Source of the DNA: Planctomycetota bacterium
GTDB lineage: Bacteria; Planctomycetota; Phycisphaerae; Phycisphaerales; UBA1924
NCBI GenBank assembly: GCA_024280755.1
Contig: JAJRPN010000009.1
Location: forward strand, 1-64,000
DNA: 64,000 nucleotides
Reading direction: 5' to 3'
Both the position numbers and the translations under genes were made by a program. This document shows, in pieces, positions 34,410 through 43,788 of the stretch. The notes under the pieces are model-generated. The model was not told the DNA's origin. It saw only the letters and a program-made list of their open reading frames with translations, and searched no databases. How positions within the stretch are numbered: position 1 is the stretch's first letter; each line of letters opens with the position of its first letter.

Positions 34410-35447
34410 ATGGCACGCAAAGTAAACGAATCCATTTCAAATGACATCAGCGAGATTGATGGAGTCACCAAGGCTGCAATTCTCATGCTCGCTATTGGCT
34501 CCGATCCGGCTGCCGATGTGCTTCGTCACATGGGCTCAGATAAAGTGGAAGAGGTTACGCGTGAACTCGCCAGCCTAGGGCGTGTGTCCGATGAACTTCA
34601 AAATGCGGTGATTGAAGAGTTTTACAACATCTCGATCGCGACGCAGTATGCCAATGAAGGATCGCTTTCATACGCCAAAACGCTCTTGCAAAACTCGCTC
34701 GATCCTGGTGTGGCCGAGCGCCTGCTTTCGCAGATCCAAACCCAGGTGCAAAAAACACCATTTAGTTTTTTACAGCGGGCCGAGTCTGACAACTTGCTCA
34801 CCTTTATTCAAGAAGAGCATCCCCAGACGATCGCGTTGATCTTGTGCCATCTTTCGCATCATAAAGCCTCCGAGATTCTCATTGGTTTGGCGATGGAAAA
34901 GCAGCTCGAAGTGATTAAGCGAATCGCCAACATGGAACAAACAAACCCAGAGGTGATCCGCGAAGTCGAGCAAGGGCTTGAGAGCCGATTGAGCAACATG
35001 CTCATGCAAAGCATGGAAAAAGCGGGCGGCGTGCCGACGGTTTCAGAGATCCTCAACTTGGCCGATCGTGCGACCGAAAAGACGATCATGGAAGGGCTCG
35101 AATCGGACGATCCTGATCTAGTCGAAGAAATCCGCAGGTTGATGTTTGTGTTCGAAGATATCAAGCTTGTCAACGACAAGGGCATCCAAGCAGTACTCAA
35201 AGAGGTCGAGAACGACGAACTCTCCCTCGCGCTCAAGACTGCATCCCAACAGTTGCAGCAGAAGATTTTTACCAATATGTCCGAGCGAGCAGCTGCGATG
35301 GTGCAAGAAGATATGGAGTTCATGGGTCCGGTCCGAGTTTCCGATGTCGAAGCTTCCCAGCAACGGATTGTCGATATTGTCCGTCGTCTCGAAGAGTCTG
35401 GCGATGTGATCATCGAAGGACGCGGCGGCGATTCAGAAATGGTTTGA
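34410..35447 (+). CDS. fliG: Flagellar motor switch protein FliG
   Basis: 345 residues, the normal length. The N-terminal domain binds FliF (DGVTKAAILMLAIGSDPAADVLRHM). The middle armadillo domain has EEHPQTIALILCHLS, the EHPQ motif. The C-terminal torque domain has IRRLMFVFEDIKLVNDKGIQ, ELSLALKTASQQLQQKIF and NMSERAAAMVQEDMEFMGPVRVSDVEASQ with the charged torque residues. It couples the stator to rotation at the cytoplasmic face. It would normally bind FliM, which is not encoded in this window. Confidence 0.97.
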   Translation: MARKVNESISNDISEIDGVTKAAILMLAIGSDPAADVLRHMGSDKVEEVTRELASLGRVSDELQNAVIEEFYNISIATQYANEGSLSYAKTLLQNSLDPGVAERLLSQIQTQVQKTPFSFLQRAESDNLLTFIQEEHPQTIALILCHLSHHKASEILIGLAMEKQLEVIKRIANMEQTNPEVIREVEQGLESRLSNMLMQSMEKAGGVPTVSEILNLADRATEKTIMEGLESDDPDLVEEIRRLMFVFEDIKLVNDKGIQAVLKEVENDELSLALKTASQQLQQKIFTNMSERAAAMVQEDMEFMGPVRVSDVEASQQRIVDIVRRLEESGDVIIEGRGGDSEMV

Positions 35448-35498
35448 TCCTTGATCAATGTGTTGGTGGGGTGAGAAGTTGTATACGGAGCAGGCACG

Positions 35499-36293
35499 AT
35501 GGGATTGATCAAACGCGCAGACATCGAAGACTACACACGCGACGCGTATGTGATGGATCTGGCAGATCTCGAAAAGCGAGGGCGCGCGGTTGTTGATGCT
35601 GCAAATGCAGAGGCACAAAGCATCTTGAACCTTGCCAACGCTAAGCGAAAACAGCTCATCGCTTCAGCAGAAAAAGAGGGCTACGACAAAGGGCACCGTG
35701 ATGGATATGAGCAGGGCTACATCGATGGTGTGGTCAACGGCGTAGAAGATGCCAAAAAAGATCGAACCGAAGTGCTTGATCAGCTGATGGAGATCTGGAC
35801 TTCTCAACTTGATGCGTTTGAAAATCAACGAGATGCGATGCTCGAACAGGCTCGCACGCAAGTTGTTGAACTGGGCGCATTGATCGCTCAGCGTGTCACC
35901 AAGCGAATCGTTGAACTTGATCCAACTGTTGTAATCAAGCAGATGGAATCTGTCCTCTCGAATGTTACCGAATCGACCAGGCTCGTTATCGCGGTGCATC
36001 CTGATGATATCGGAATGGCTCAAGAAGCATTGCCCAAGCTCATCGAACGCTTTGCGACTTGTGAACATGCCCAAGTGGTCACCGATGCAACAATCAAGCA
36101 AGGATCATGTGTGACAAGAACAGCGACCGGGGGCGTGATTGATGCGAGCATCTCGACACAGCTCGATCGGATTCTCGATGCACTCTTGCCGCGTATAGAG
36201 ATTGCCGATGCTCCTGCGGAAGAGGATACGGAATCACAGGACAATGATGCAAAAAATAATGCAAGTCACGATGCGAAAGAAGATGCAGCATGA
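35499..36293 (+). CDS. fliH: Flagellar export ATPase regulator FliH
   Basis: 264 residues. The N-terminal half is a coiled coil with a small GxxxG-like run (GYDKGHRDGYEQGYIDGVVNGV, ~65-86), a feature of FliH. The C-terminal half contains the FliH/V-ATPase-E-like domain (LVIAVHPDDIGMAQEALPKL; VVTDATIKQGSCVTRTATG-like fold with GVIDASISTQLDRI). A Glu/Asp/Asn-rich tail ends it. FliH holds the FliI ATPase and links it to the C ring. It overlaps fliI by four bases. Confidence 0.88.
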   Translation: MGLIKRADIEDYTRDAYVMDLADLEKRGRAVVDAANAEAQSILNLANAKRKQLIASAEKEGYDKGHRDGYEQGYIDGVVNGVEDAKKDRTEVLDQLMEIWTSQLDAFENQRDAMLEQARTQVVELGALIAQRVTKRIVELDPTVVIKQMESVLSNVTESTRLVIAVHPDDIGMAQEALPKLIERFATCEHAQVVTDATIKQGSCVTRTATGGVIDASISTQLDRILDALLPRIEIADAPAEEDTESQDNDAKNNASHDAKEDAA

Positions 36294-37705
36294 ATCTGTT
36301 CCTGCGCGAGCATGACGCACTATCGCAGATCGAGCCCATGGGCATCGCTGGACGCGTGAGTTCGGTGCGCGGGTTGACACTTTTAGCGACAGATCTCGCG
36401 GTACCGATCGGATCGCTTGTCGAGATCGATTCACCAAGACAAGCATCGATCAAGAAAACGATCGCTGGCGAAGTCGTCGGGTTCGAAGCGGGGCACACGA
36501 TCATCATGCTCCTCGCCGATACCACCGGGATCATCCCTGGCGCAACAGTTCGGCTCAAACAGATTTTTCAAGCAGCTCCGGTTTCGCACGCGATGCTCGG
36601 ACGGGTCATCAACGGGCTCGGCGAACCGATTGATAGCCTCGGGCCAATCGCCCAAACGATTCATCGCCCACTTAATCCATCACCGATCAGCCCGATGGAT
36701 CGCAAGCGGATCGATCAACCATTGCGGACAGGTGTTCGAGCGATTGATCTGATGACGCCGATGGGGCGTGGGCAACGCCTTGGCATCTTTGCAGGGCCCG
36801 GTGTTGGCAAATCGACACTGCTTGGACAAATAGCACGAGGAACCGATGCCGATATCAATGTCATCGCACTGATTGGCGAACGCGGGCGAGAAGTATTGGA
36901 CTTTATCGATCACTCGCTTGGCGAAGAAGGACTCAAACGCTCGGTCGTGATCGTGGCGACAAGCGACGAGTCGCCGTTGTTACGAATTCGAGCCGCCAAA
37001 CTCGCCAGCACCACCGCCGAGTATTTTCGTGACGGTGGGCATGATGTGATGCTGATGATGGATTCGGTCACGCGTTTCGCACACGCCCAAAGACAAGTCG
37101 GACTCAGCGTTGGCGAGCCACCGGCAACCAAAGGCTACACGCCTTCTGTGTTCTCGACGCTGGCAACATTGCTCGAACGAGCCGGGTGCATCAAGCTCCC
37201 AAACGGGCGCAATGGCTCGATCACGGGGTTGTACACGATCCTTGTCGAAGGCGACGACATGACCGAGCCGATCTCCGATGCTGCTCGTGGGATTCTTGAT
37301 GGGCACATTGTGCTTAGCCGAAAGCTTGCACATAAGGGGCATTTTCCTGCGATTGATGTGCTTGATTCGGTCTCGCGTGTCGCAGGTGATGTCTCACAAA
37401 GCGGGCATATCGCTGGGCGTCAACAGTTTTCCAAGCTCATCGCCGCCCATCGAGAGATCGAAGACCTGCTCCAAATCGGTGCATACGCATCTGGATCGAA
37501 CCCCGAAGCCGATACCGCGATCGACATGATCGATGTCATCAATGAGCTGCTCCAACAGCGGACCAACGAACAAGCCCCGTTCCAGCCAGCGTGTGATCTG
37601 ATGGTCAAGCTCGCTTTTCAATCTGGCGAGATGATCCAACAACGACGCTCCCTTGGGCAAATCAACCAACAACATAACCAACAACATAATCAACAACAGG
37701 CGTAG
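36290..37705 (+). CDS. fliI: Flagellum-specific export ATPase FliI
   Basis: 471 residues, F1-beta-like. Walker A AGPGVGKSTLLGQIARG, Walker B-type VMLMMDSVTRFAHAQRQVGL, the GEPPATKGYTPSVFSTL motif and SITGLYTILVEGDDM are all diagnostic. FliI energises the export gate in the cytosol together with FliH and FliJ. A short Gln/His/Asn repeat (NQQHNQQHNQQQ) ends the protein. The start overlaps the fliH stop. Confidence 0.97.
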   Translation: MNLFLREHDALSQIEPMGIAGRVSSVRGLTLLATDLAVPIGSLVEIDSPRQASIKKTIAGEVVGFEAGHTIIMLLADTTGIIPGATVRLKQIFQAAPVSHAMLGRVINGLGEPIDSLGPIAQTIHRPLNPSPISPMDRKRIDQPLRTGVRAIDLMTPMGRGQRLGIFAGPGVGKSTLLGQIARGTDADINVIALIGERGREVLDFIDHSLGEEGLKRSVVIVATSDESPLLRIRAAKLASTTAEYFRDGGHDVMLMMDSVTRFAHAQRQVGLSVGEPPATKGYTPSVFSTLATLLERAGCIKLPNGRNGSITGLYTILVEGDDMTEPISDAARGILDGHIVLSRKLAHKGHFPAIDVLDSVSRVAGDVSQSGHIAGRQQFSKLIAAHREIEDLLQIGAYASGSNPEADTAIDMIDVINELLQQRTNEQAPFQPACDLMVKLAFQSGEMIQQRRSLGQINQQHNQQHNQQQA

Positions 37706-37728
37706 GTGACCAATAGAAACAAACGACA

Positions 37729-38193
37729 ATGGCTCGATTCCAGTTTAAACTCCAACCCGTGCTCGACCAACGCCAACGCGAAGAACGCGACGAGCAGCTC
37801 GTCGTCGCGCTGCTCGAACGCGAGCGGCTGGCATTGGAATCGCGTATCCGCCAATGTCAGCTTATGATGGAAGATGAACGATCAACACTCAGCGCCGCGT
37901 TGGCGACCGGGCAAAGCGTTGATCTTCGAGCGGTCAAAATGCAAGCGGGCGCCACGCTTGGGCATAACTTCGATGCTCAGCGTGCGGTTCTCGAACTTGC
38001 CGGCGTATTTCATAAACTCAAAGCTGCCCGTCAAGAACTCGGGCAGGCAGCAGCCAGAAGAAAAGCAATCGAACTCCTCCGCGATCAACAACTCGAAGAG
38101 TATCAAAGAGCAATCAACCTGAAAGAATCACAAGAACTCGACGAAATGACCGTGATGCGGTTTCGCCGAACAACTGATGGAATCAAGCTATGA
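37729..38193 (+). CDS. fliJ: Flagellar export chaperone FliJ
   Basis: 154 residues of continuous coiled coil, starting FQFKLQPVLDQRQREERDEQL, the typical FliJ opening. FliJ is the stalk-like subunit of the FliI ATPase and escorts substrates and chaperones. The length is normal. It lies 23 bases after fliI, and its stop overlaps the next start by four bases. Confidence 0.85.
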   Translation: MARFQFKLQPVLDQRQREERDEQLVVALLERERLALESRIRQCQLMMEDERSTLSAALATGQSVDLRAVKMQAGATLGHNFDAQRAVLELAGVFHKLKAARQELGQAAARRKAIELLRDQQLEEYQRAINLKESQELDEMTVMRFRRTTDGIKL

Positions 38194-38879
38194 AAACACT
38201 CACCAAAGCAATCCTGGTCATCGCGATACTCAACTTGCTCGCAGTGCTTGCTGGAGCCGGGTGGTTGTTCTCGTCGGGTCGAATCAACAAAGCCCGCATG
38301 ACAAACATGACCATGCTCTTCAACGAGCCAGTCGCTATCGAAGAAGCCAAGCTCAAAGCCGAGCAGGCACAGATCGACAAGGAACTCGCCGAGCAGATCA
38401 AGCCTTTGCCCGCTATCCCCCTCAACGCCCAAGAACGCAACCTTGTCCGCGTCGAGATGACCCAGATCGACCGCCAAAGGCTCGATCGGATGAAGCGAGA
38501 GGTTAAAAATCTTCAAGACACCCTCCGCCGAGAGCGAGAACTCTTGATCCTCGATCGAATCGATCTTCAGAAGGAAAAAGAGGAGTTCGGTGCGATGCGT
38601 GATCGTCTGGCAGGGCTCGAAGGCGGCAAACAGTTCAAAAAATCACTCGCCACGATCACAGGTATGAAATCGAAGGATGCCAAGACCGTGCTGAGTAACC
38701 TGCTGGGGGATTCGAAGAAGGAAGAGGTGGTCACTTATCTGAGTTCGATGGGCGATCGTGAACGGACGAGTATCTTGACCGAGTTCGTCAAATCGGGCGA
38801 AGATCAGTTGGCAGCCGATTTGCTTGAGTCTATCAGACTGCGTGGTTTAGAAAGCACGCCTTCTGATAAGGCCGATTAA
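38190..38879 (+). CDS. MotE-like flagellar protein (membrane-anchored coiled coil with MgtE-N-like domain)
   Basis: 229 residues. One N-terminal transmembrane helix (AILVIAILNLLAVLAGAGWLF) comes first, then a coiled coil (about 100-150). A C-terminal domain follows that resembles the MgtE N-domain (MKSKDAKTVLSNLLGDSKKEEVVTYLSSM, RERTSILTEFVKS). This layout and the place between fliJ and fliK match MotE, a periplasmic chaperone for the stator protein MotC in other bacteria. The identification rests on architecture and position. A bespoke role in export or stator assembly is possible. Confidence 0.6.
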   Translation: MKTLTKAILVIAILNLLAVLAGAGWLFSSGRINKARMTNMTMLFNEPVAIEEAKLKAEQAQIDKELAEQIKPLPAIPLNAQERNLVRVEMTQIDRQRLDRMKREVKNLQDTLRRERELLILDRIDLQKEKEEFGAMRDRLAGLEGGKQFKKSLATITGMKSKDAKTVLSNLLGDSKKEEVVTYLSSMGDRERTSILTEFVKSGEDQLAADLLESIRLRGLESTPSDKAD

Positions 38880-40454
38880 ATGCACCCAACACTACTCGAT
38901 AACACACACACTATTGGCAATGCACCAACACAGAGCACGCGATTTGTGCGCTCAGACGGCGCATCTGATGCGCTCGGCTTTGCGCAAGTTATGCAGGCTT
39001 TCGAAGCCGAGCAACAATCGCTCAGTGCAGATCGGGCTGATCGTAACCAAGCAGGTACTCAATCTTCAAGCGAGGATCAGCTTATTGAGCAAGACGAAGA
39101 GTCAGATCCAACTTCTTATGAAGAGAAGCCCAGCGATCAGTCTGCTCAATCTGATCAACAACAATCCCAAACAGATCGCGCCGAACAGACAGGCAATGTC
39201 GATCAAGCTACAAACAGCAATGCCGAGCAGGTCCAGCCAACTCCGAGTGACGCATCGAGCAGCCCTGTTACCACTGATGCGAAGAATCAGGTCAATCATC
39301 CACAAACGAATACGACCCAGCCTCAACAAAGCCAGGCGAGCCAAATACAAACAACTGGCCAGGTGAATGTTGGTGATGAATCAGCGTTTCGGCTGCTCGA
39401 AAACCAGAGCGACCAAGCCCGTCTGACAATCAAAGGCGTTGTCCGATCAATGACCCACGCGGCCGACGCAAATCTCACCGCGCTCGCGGTGAATACTCGG
39501 CTTGGACAAGATCAACCGATCCAAGAACCAACAGTGCAAGTGCCCGCTCAGACTCAGCCGATTCAACCACCTACAGATACGCAACGCTCGCAGGCATCGT
39601 CTCAGCAAAGTCCCCAGCTTCAAACGCCTGATCTTCCTGCTACGCCTCAGGTGATACCCGCCAACTCGCTCCCAACTCAACATGTCCAGGCACAACCAAG
39701 AAGCGAGATTCAACAACCAATTCCAGCACAAGCATTACCAGAATCTGGGCAAACCCAAAGCCAACGATCAGATGTGGCGAGCATGGTTTCGCAAGTTGTT
39801 CCTAGTGCTCAGCCGCAAGAAGCTTCTGCAATCAGCTTGAGCGCACGCAATCTCGCGGGGATCAATCGTACGCAGAATCAACAAGTGATTCGCACAGTGA
39901 CCAGCATCGATTCGGGCAATGTTGGCAATCAACCAAACAGCACCGATTCAGGATCGCAAGTCGGAAAGATGCAGCCGACGGAGATGCTCTCCGAAACACG
40001 CCGGGCATCGGTAATGGCCCAGGTCCAGCGTGGGTTGGCATCATTGCTCCGTTCGGGCGACAATGAAATGACACTCAAGCTCACGCCTGGACACCTCGGC
40101 GAGATCCGAATCCAGATCAAAACCCAAGGCGATCAACTCGCGATACGATTTGAAACCTCGTCCCAAGAAGCGACCCAATACCTCAACGCGAGCGTGAAGG
40201 ATCTGACATCCAACCTGCTCGCCAAAGGCATGAATCTCCAATCGGTTGAGATCAATCACGAGGCTCCGGAAGAATCAGCAAACACCAACGAACAAAATGG
40301 TACAAACCCGGATGCTCGATCATCAGACCGCGATCATCAACAATCCAATGAGCACTCATCCCATCAACGAGCCAACGAGGCGTTCGATGATGATCTGCAA
40401 TCCGACCAACCCGAATCCGTCTGGACCGAACTCGGCCTCGACGCAATCGCATAA
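38880..40454 (+). CDS. fliK: Flagellar hook-length control protein FliK
   Basis: 524 residues. The first ~370 residues are Gln/Ser/Thr/Pro-rich and mostly disordered, the molecular-ruler part. The conserved C-terminal substrate-switch domain is at about 385-450: NEMTLKLTPGHLGEIRIQIK, GDQLAIRFETSSQEATQYL and LTSNLLAKGMNLQSVEI. FliK is exported during hook assembly and switches the export gate to filament substrates via FlhB. A Ser/Asn/His-rich tail follows. The ATG follows immediately after the previous stop (TAAATG). Confidence 0.92.
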   Translation: MHPTLLDNTHTIGNAPTQSTRFVRSDGASDALGFAQVMQAFEAEQQSLSADRADRNQAGTQSSSEDQLIEQDEESDPTSYEEKPSDQSAQSDQQQSQTDRAEQTGNVDQATNSNAEQVQPTPSDASSSPVTTDAKNQVNHPQTNTTQPQQSQASQIQTTGQVNVGDESAFRLLENQSDQARLTIKGVVRSMTHAADANLTALAVNTRLGQDQPIQEPTVQVPAQTQPIQPPTDTQRSQASSQQSPQLQTPDLPATPQVIPANSLPTQHVQAQPRSEIQQPIPAQALPESGQTQSQRSDVASMVSQVVPSAQPQEASAISLSARNLAGINRTQNQQVIRTVTSIDSGNVGNQPNSTDSGSQVGKMQPTEMLSETRRASVMAQVQRGLASLLRSGDNEMTLKLTPGHLGEIRIQIKTQGDQLAIRFETSSQEATQYLNASVKDLTSNLLAKGMNLQSVEINHEAPEESANTNEQNGTNPDARSSDRDHQQSNEHSSHQRANEAFDDDLQSDQPESVWTELGLDAIA

Positions 40455-40475
40455 TCATACCTGAAGGACTCCGCC

Positions 40476-41087
40476 ATGAGCTCTATCGACGCCTTTACGC
40501 CAAACTCATCGACCGCAACAGCATCTTCCGATGCGTTCTCCACGCTGACAAGTGGTCAGTTTCTTCAAATCATCTTTACCGAACTCCAAAATCAGGATCC
40601 ACTGGAACCAAACGACACCAGCGCGATGCTCGATCAGCTCTCTACGCTGCGTGCGATCGAATCCGATACACAGATGGTTGCTTCGCTCGAGCGCATGGTG
40701 GTTCAGAGTGAACTCGCGTCGGCATCACAGCTCATCGGCTCGCTCGTCTCAGGCATCACCCTCGACAATCGGCGTGTGTCCGATCTGGTGATCTCCGTTT
40801 CGATGACCCAAGATGGCCCGGTGCTCAATATGTTCGATGGCTCACGGATGTTCTTCCGCAATGTCGACGAGATCGTTGGCCCGATCGATGACTTTATTGA
40901 TGATGACATCGACGATGACATTGATGATGATATCGACAACGATGATGATATCGATGATGACACAAACAACGATACGAACAGAATCAAGCCTCACATTATC
41001 GATGTGAACCCAGACGATGCCCAGATCGATACTGATCCTGGAATCGATATCGACCCTGTTCGGAAAACCGTATCGAGCAATGTCTAA
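40476..41087 (+). CDS. flgD: Flagellar hook cap protein FlgD with Asp-rich tail
   Basis: 203 residues. The N-terminal half is classic FlgD: FLQIIFTELQNQDPLEPNDTSAMLDQLSTL, the NQDPLEP motif, and LERMVVQSELASASQLIG. After a short beta domain the C-terminus is replaced by a highly acidic repeat of Asp with Ile and Asn (residues ~138-200), which is unusual for FlgD. FlgD caps the growing hook, is exported and then lost. The acidic stretch could bind calcium outside the cell. It is followed by a TIGR02530-like gene. Confidence 0.93.
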   Translation: MSSIDAFTPNSSTATASSDAFSTLTSGQFLQIIFTELQNQDPLEPNDTSAMLDQLSTLRAIESDTQMVASLERMVVQSELASASQLIGSLVSGITLDNRRVSDLVISVSMTQDGPVLNMFDGSRMFFRNVDEIVGPIDDFIDDDIDDDIDDDIDNDDDIDDDTNNDTNRIKPHIIDVNPDDAQIDTDPGIDIDPVRKTVSSNV

Positions 41088-41117
41088 CACGCTCATCAAC
41101 GCACAGCGGCGGGGCAG

Positions 41118-41612
41118 ATGAAATCTATCGAAACCGAACTTCTCGAATCACTTGGCGCTGGTGTGCATCTCTTAGATGCGCACCATGCCGCTATGCCTAC
41201 CAGTGGTGCAGACTTCGGTTCGCTCCTTGGCGACGCACTCAACGGGAAGCCTAAGACAGAGCTTGGCGTCCGCTTTGGGCCTGCGGTTTCAGGCATGTTC
41301 GGCATTGATCAGCAGAAGAAAATTGCCCACGGGATCGACCGGGCAGCAGCAAGCGGTGTGGATCATGCGCTCATTTTGCACGATCAGCGAACGCTGCGCG
41401 TTGATGTGCGCAATCGGGTCGTGCTTGATGTGTACAAGCTTTCAGATCACGAGGTTATCGACGGGATCGACGGCTTTGTATCGCTCCAAACATCTGAAAA
41501 CAAAGAAGATCCTGCGAGTATCGATACATCCGATACGGGCGGTTTTCGTCCGGCACGCGTTGTGCGAAACGCATCGCTGGTGCATGCCCTTGCTGGACGC
41601 GCACCAGATTGA
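41118..41612 (+). CDS. Flagellar operon protein, TIGR02530-like
   Basis: 164 residues. The middle part RAAASGVDHALILHDQRTLRVDVRNRVVLDV matches the core of the small TIGR02530 family, found between flgD and flgE in many bacteria. In those its function is unknown. Here it stands exactly in that position. The N-terminal 80 residues contain no motif I recognise. It is likely cytosolic or an export-linked factor for hook building; this is inference from position. Confidence 0.7.
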   Translation: MKSIETELLESLGAGVHLLDAHHAAMPTSGADFGSLLGDALNGKPKTELGVRFGPAVSGMFGIDQQKKIAHGIDRAAASGVDHALILHDQRTLRVDVRNRVVLDVYKLSDHEVIDGIDGFVSLQTSENKEDPASIDTSDTGGFRPARVVRNASLVHALAGRAPD

Positions 41613-41669
41613 CCGCTCTGAATCAATACACCGATCGTTTTCATTCGATCGGGTACGGAAGGATACTCA

Positions 41670-43415
41670 ATGGCTCTCACTACCGCACTCTTCGCAGGGT
41701 TGTCAGGACTCAACGCTCACTCGGCCAAGCTCGATGTCATCGGTAACAATGTTGCCAATGTCAATACAACCGCGTTTAAGAGTTCACGCATGCTCTTCGA
41801 ATCGCTCTTTTCTCAGAGCCTCGGGTTTGGTACAAGCCCAAGCGAGATTCGTGGCGGCGTAAATCCCAAGCAGATCGGTAACGGCGTCGGGATCGCAGGG
41901 ATCCAACGAGATTTTAGTGCTGCGGGTTTTACAGGCACGGGTGATCTTCGCGATATGGCGATTGATGGTAACGGGTTCTTCCTCGTTCAAAGAGCGGGCG
42001 TGAACTTCTATACGCGGGCAGGCACCTTCCGCCAAGACTCCGATGACAACCTTGCCACCGCGACCGGCGAAAAACTCCTCGGCTACGCAGTCGATGAAAA
42101 CTTCAATATCCTCACCGGCGAGCTTGTTCCGATCAACATCCCCGTCGGCAAGCAGACTATCGCCGAGGCAACACGAAACATCGCACTTGTTGGGAATCTT
42201 AACAAGGACGGAGATATCCCAACCCAAGGAACGATCATCGATCTGATGGGCACCGAAACCGCAGGGTTTTCAGCGGTTGGCGGCGGGTTTATCGATTCCA
42301 CAACACTGCTCATCAATATCGAAGATCCAGATTCTCCTGGCTCAGGCACCCCAGCATTCGCAGCGGGGCAGTCGATCCGGTTCCGAGGCGACGATGGCGC
42401 AACGCGCGGCGGCACAGACCTCCCCGACGGCACACTCGATATTACCGCGTCGACAACCGTTCAAGAATACATGGATTTTCTTGCGTCGACCATCGGTATT
42501 CAAACCACCGGCTCGGCAAACCCAGACGGCAATACGCCGGGCGTGACCGTCGATCCGCTCACTGGTGTGATTCGCATCGTAAGTAATGTCGGCACAGTCA
42601 ACGATCTCGTCATCGCACCAGGCAATATCGAACTGCTCGATTCTGCAGGCGGTTCATTGGGCGCACCGTTTGTAACAGACAAGGTCGCGTCAGCCGACGG
42701 CGAGAGCATCCGAACAACCATTGTTGGATATGATTCACTCGGTACTGAGGTTTCGGTCAATGTCTCGATGGTGCTCGATTCAACACCCGATACTGGCCCG
42801 GTCTGGAGATATTTCATCGATTCGCAAGACGACACCGGCGGCTCGTTCGCCTTGTCGACAGGAACGATGGGCTTCGATACCAACGGCCAGCCAGATCCAG
42901 ACGACTCAGAAATCTCCCTCACCATCGACCGTTCAGATACTGGTGCAGATCCACTTCTCAGTTGGACCATCCAACTGCTCTCAGATAAGGGCAACACCAC
43001 ATCGCTCGCGGCTTCGCCATCAAGCATGATCGGATTGACCATCGACGGGCTCCCACCAGGAACGCTTCAATCGTTTGCAGCTGGTGAAGATGGAGTGATC
43101 TTTGGTCGATTCTCCAACGGTGCCGTGAAGACAATGGGGCAGGTTGTCCTTGCCAACTTCACCAACCCCGCAGGGTTGATCGATGAGGGTGGCAACTTGT
43201 TCACCACCGGGCCAAACTCTGGCCCAGCCTCGATTGCGCCTCCGGGAGTCCTCGGTATTGGTTCGCTCGTCTCAGGTGCGCTCGAACTCTCCAATGTTGA
43301 TCTCGGTGAAGAGTTCACCAATATGATCCTCACCTCGACGGGCTACTCGGCTTCGTCGCGTGTGATCAGAACAGCGGACGAACTCATGCAGCAGCTTCTG
43401 GTATTGGGCCGATAA
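41670..43415 (+). CDS. flgE: Flagellar hook protein FlgE
   Basis: 581 residues, longer than the ~400 of E. coli but within the range known for hooks with extra outer domains. The N-terminus is diagnostic: ALFAGLSGLNAHSAKLDVIGN, NNVANVNTTAFKSSR and GVNPKQIGNGV. The C-terminus carries LSNVDLGEEFTNMILTSTGYSASSRVIRTADELMQQLL. The centre is rich in Asp/Gly/Thr, typical of a surface domain. It is exported and polymerises into the hook. A short inverted repeat (CCGATCG/CGATCGG) lies just before the ribosome binding site AAGGA. Confidence 0.95.
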   Translation: MALTTALFAGLSGLNAHSAKLDVIGNNVANVNTTAFKSSRMLFESLFSQSLGFGTSPSEIRGGVNPKQIGNGVGIAGIQRDFSAAGFTGTGDLRDMAIDGNGFFLVQRAGVNFYTRAGTFRQDSDDNLATATGEKLLGYAVDENFNILTGELVPINIPVGKQTIAEATRNIALVGNLNKDGDIPTQGTIIDLMGTETAGFSAVGGGFIDSTTLLINIEDPDSPGSGTPAFAAGQSIRFRGDDGATRGGTDLPDGTLDITASTTVQEYMDFLASTIGIQTTGSANPDGNTPGVTVDPLTGVIRIVSNVGTVNDLVIAPGNIELLDSAGGSLGAPFVTDKVASADGESIRTTIVGYDSLGTEVSVNVSMVLDSTPDTGPVWRYFIDSQDDTGGSFALSTGTMGFDTNGQPDPDDSEISLTIDRSDTGADPLLSWTIQLLSDKGNTTSLAASPSSMIGLTIDGLPPGTLQSFAAGEDGVIFGRFSNGAVKTMGQVVLANFTNPAGLIDEGGNLFTTGPNSGPASIAPPGVLGIGSLVSGALELSNVDLGEEFTNMILTSTGYSASSRVIRTADELMQQLLVLGR

Positions 43416-43450
43416 GTAGTCAAGATTCAGAGCGGGAGTTAGGAACTGAA

Positions 43451-43648
43451 ATGATCGCGGTCACACGACTCAACGGGCAAAAATTTGTCCTCAATGCAGA
43501 ACTGATCAGGACGATCGAAGAGAGTCCGGACACGATTATCACATTGATCTCCGGCGAGCACCTCGTCGTCAAAGAGCCAAGCAAGGAAATCGTCAAACGC
43601 GTCATCGAGTTTGAGCGATCATTGCGTCGGTTATGCTCGCCCGCATAG
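43451..43648 (+). CDS. FlbD/SwrD-family flagellar protein
   Basis: 65 residues, the complete length of the family. Diagnostic features are MIAVTRLNGQKFVLNAELI, the IEESPDTIITLISGEHLVV stretch, and EPSKEIVKRVIEFERSL. In Bacillus subtilis the homologue SwrD increases motor torque. It often sits after flgE, as here. It is cytosolic. GGGAG is ten or so bases upstream of the ATG. Confidence 0.88.
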   Translation: MIAVTRLNGQKFVLNAELIRTIEESPDTIITLISGEHLVVKEPSKEIVKRVIEFERSLRRLCSPA

Positions 43649-43788
43649 ACCCAGCGTCCGAATATCTCTTTTCGCACCCTCTAATCCGCCGAATCCTACG
43701 GTGTTGATTAAGAATATCCCCAGCCACGACGATAAGCGGAATATGTGTTGGTTGCTCGGATGCTTCCCCAACACATGGAGGATTTGCG

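Noticed and set aside
41176-41862. Plus-strand ORF of 228 residues
   Set aside because: Out-of-frame shadow of the TIGR02530-like gene and flgE start.
43749-43764. TGGTTGCTCGGATGCT as a sigma-54 promoter of motA
   Set aside because: GG and GC spacing is right, but both blocks match poorly (TGGTTGC, ATGC) and it lies inside an inverted repeat; not strong enough to list.
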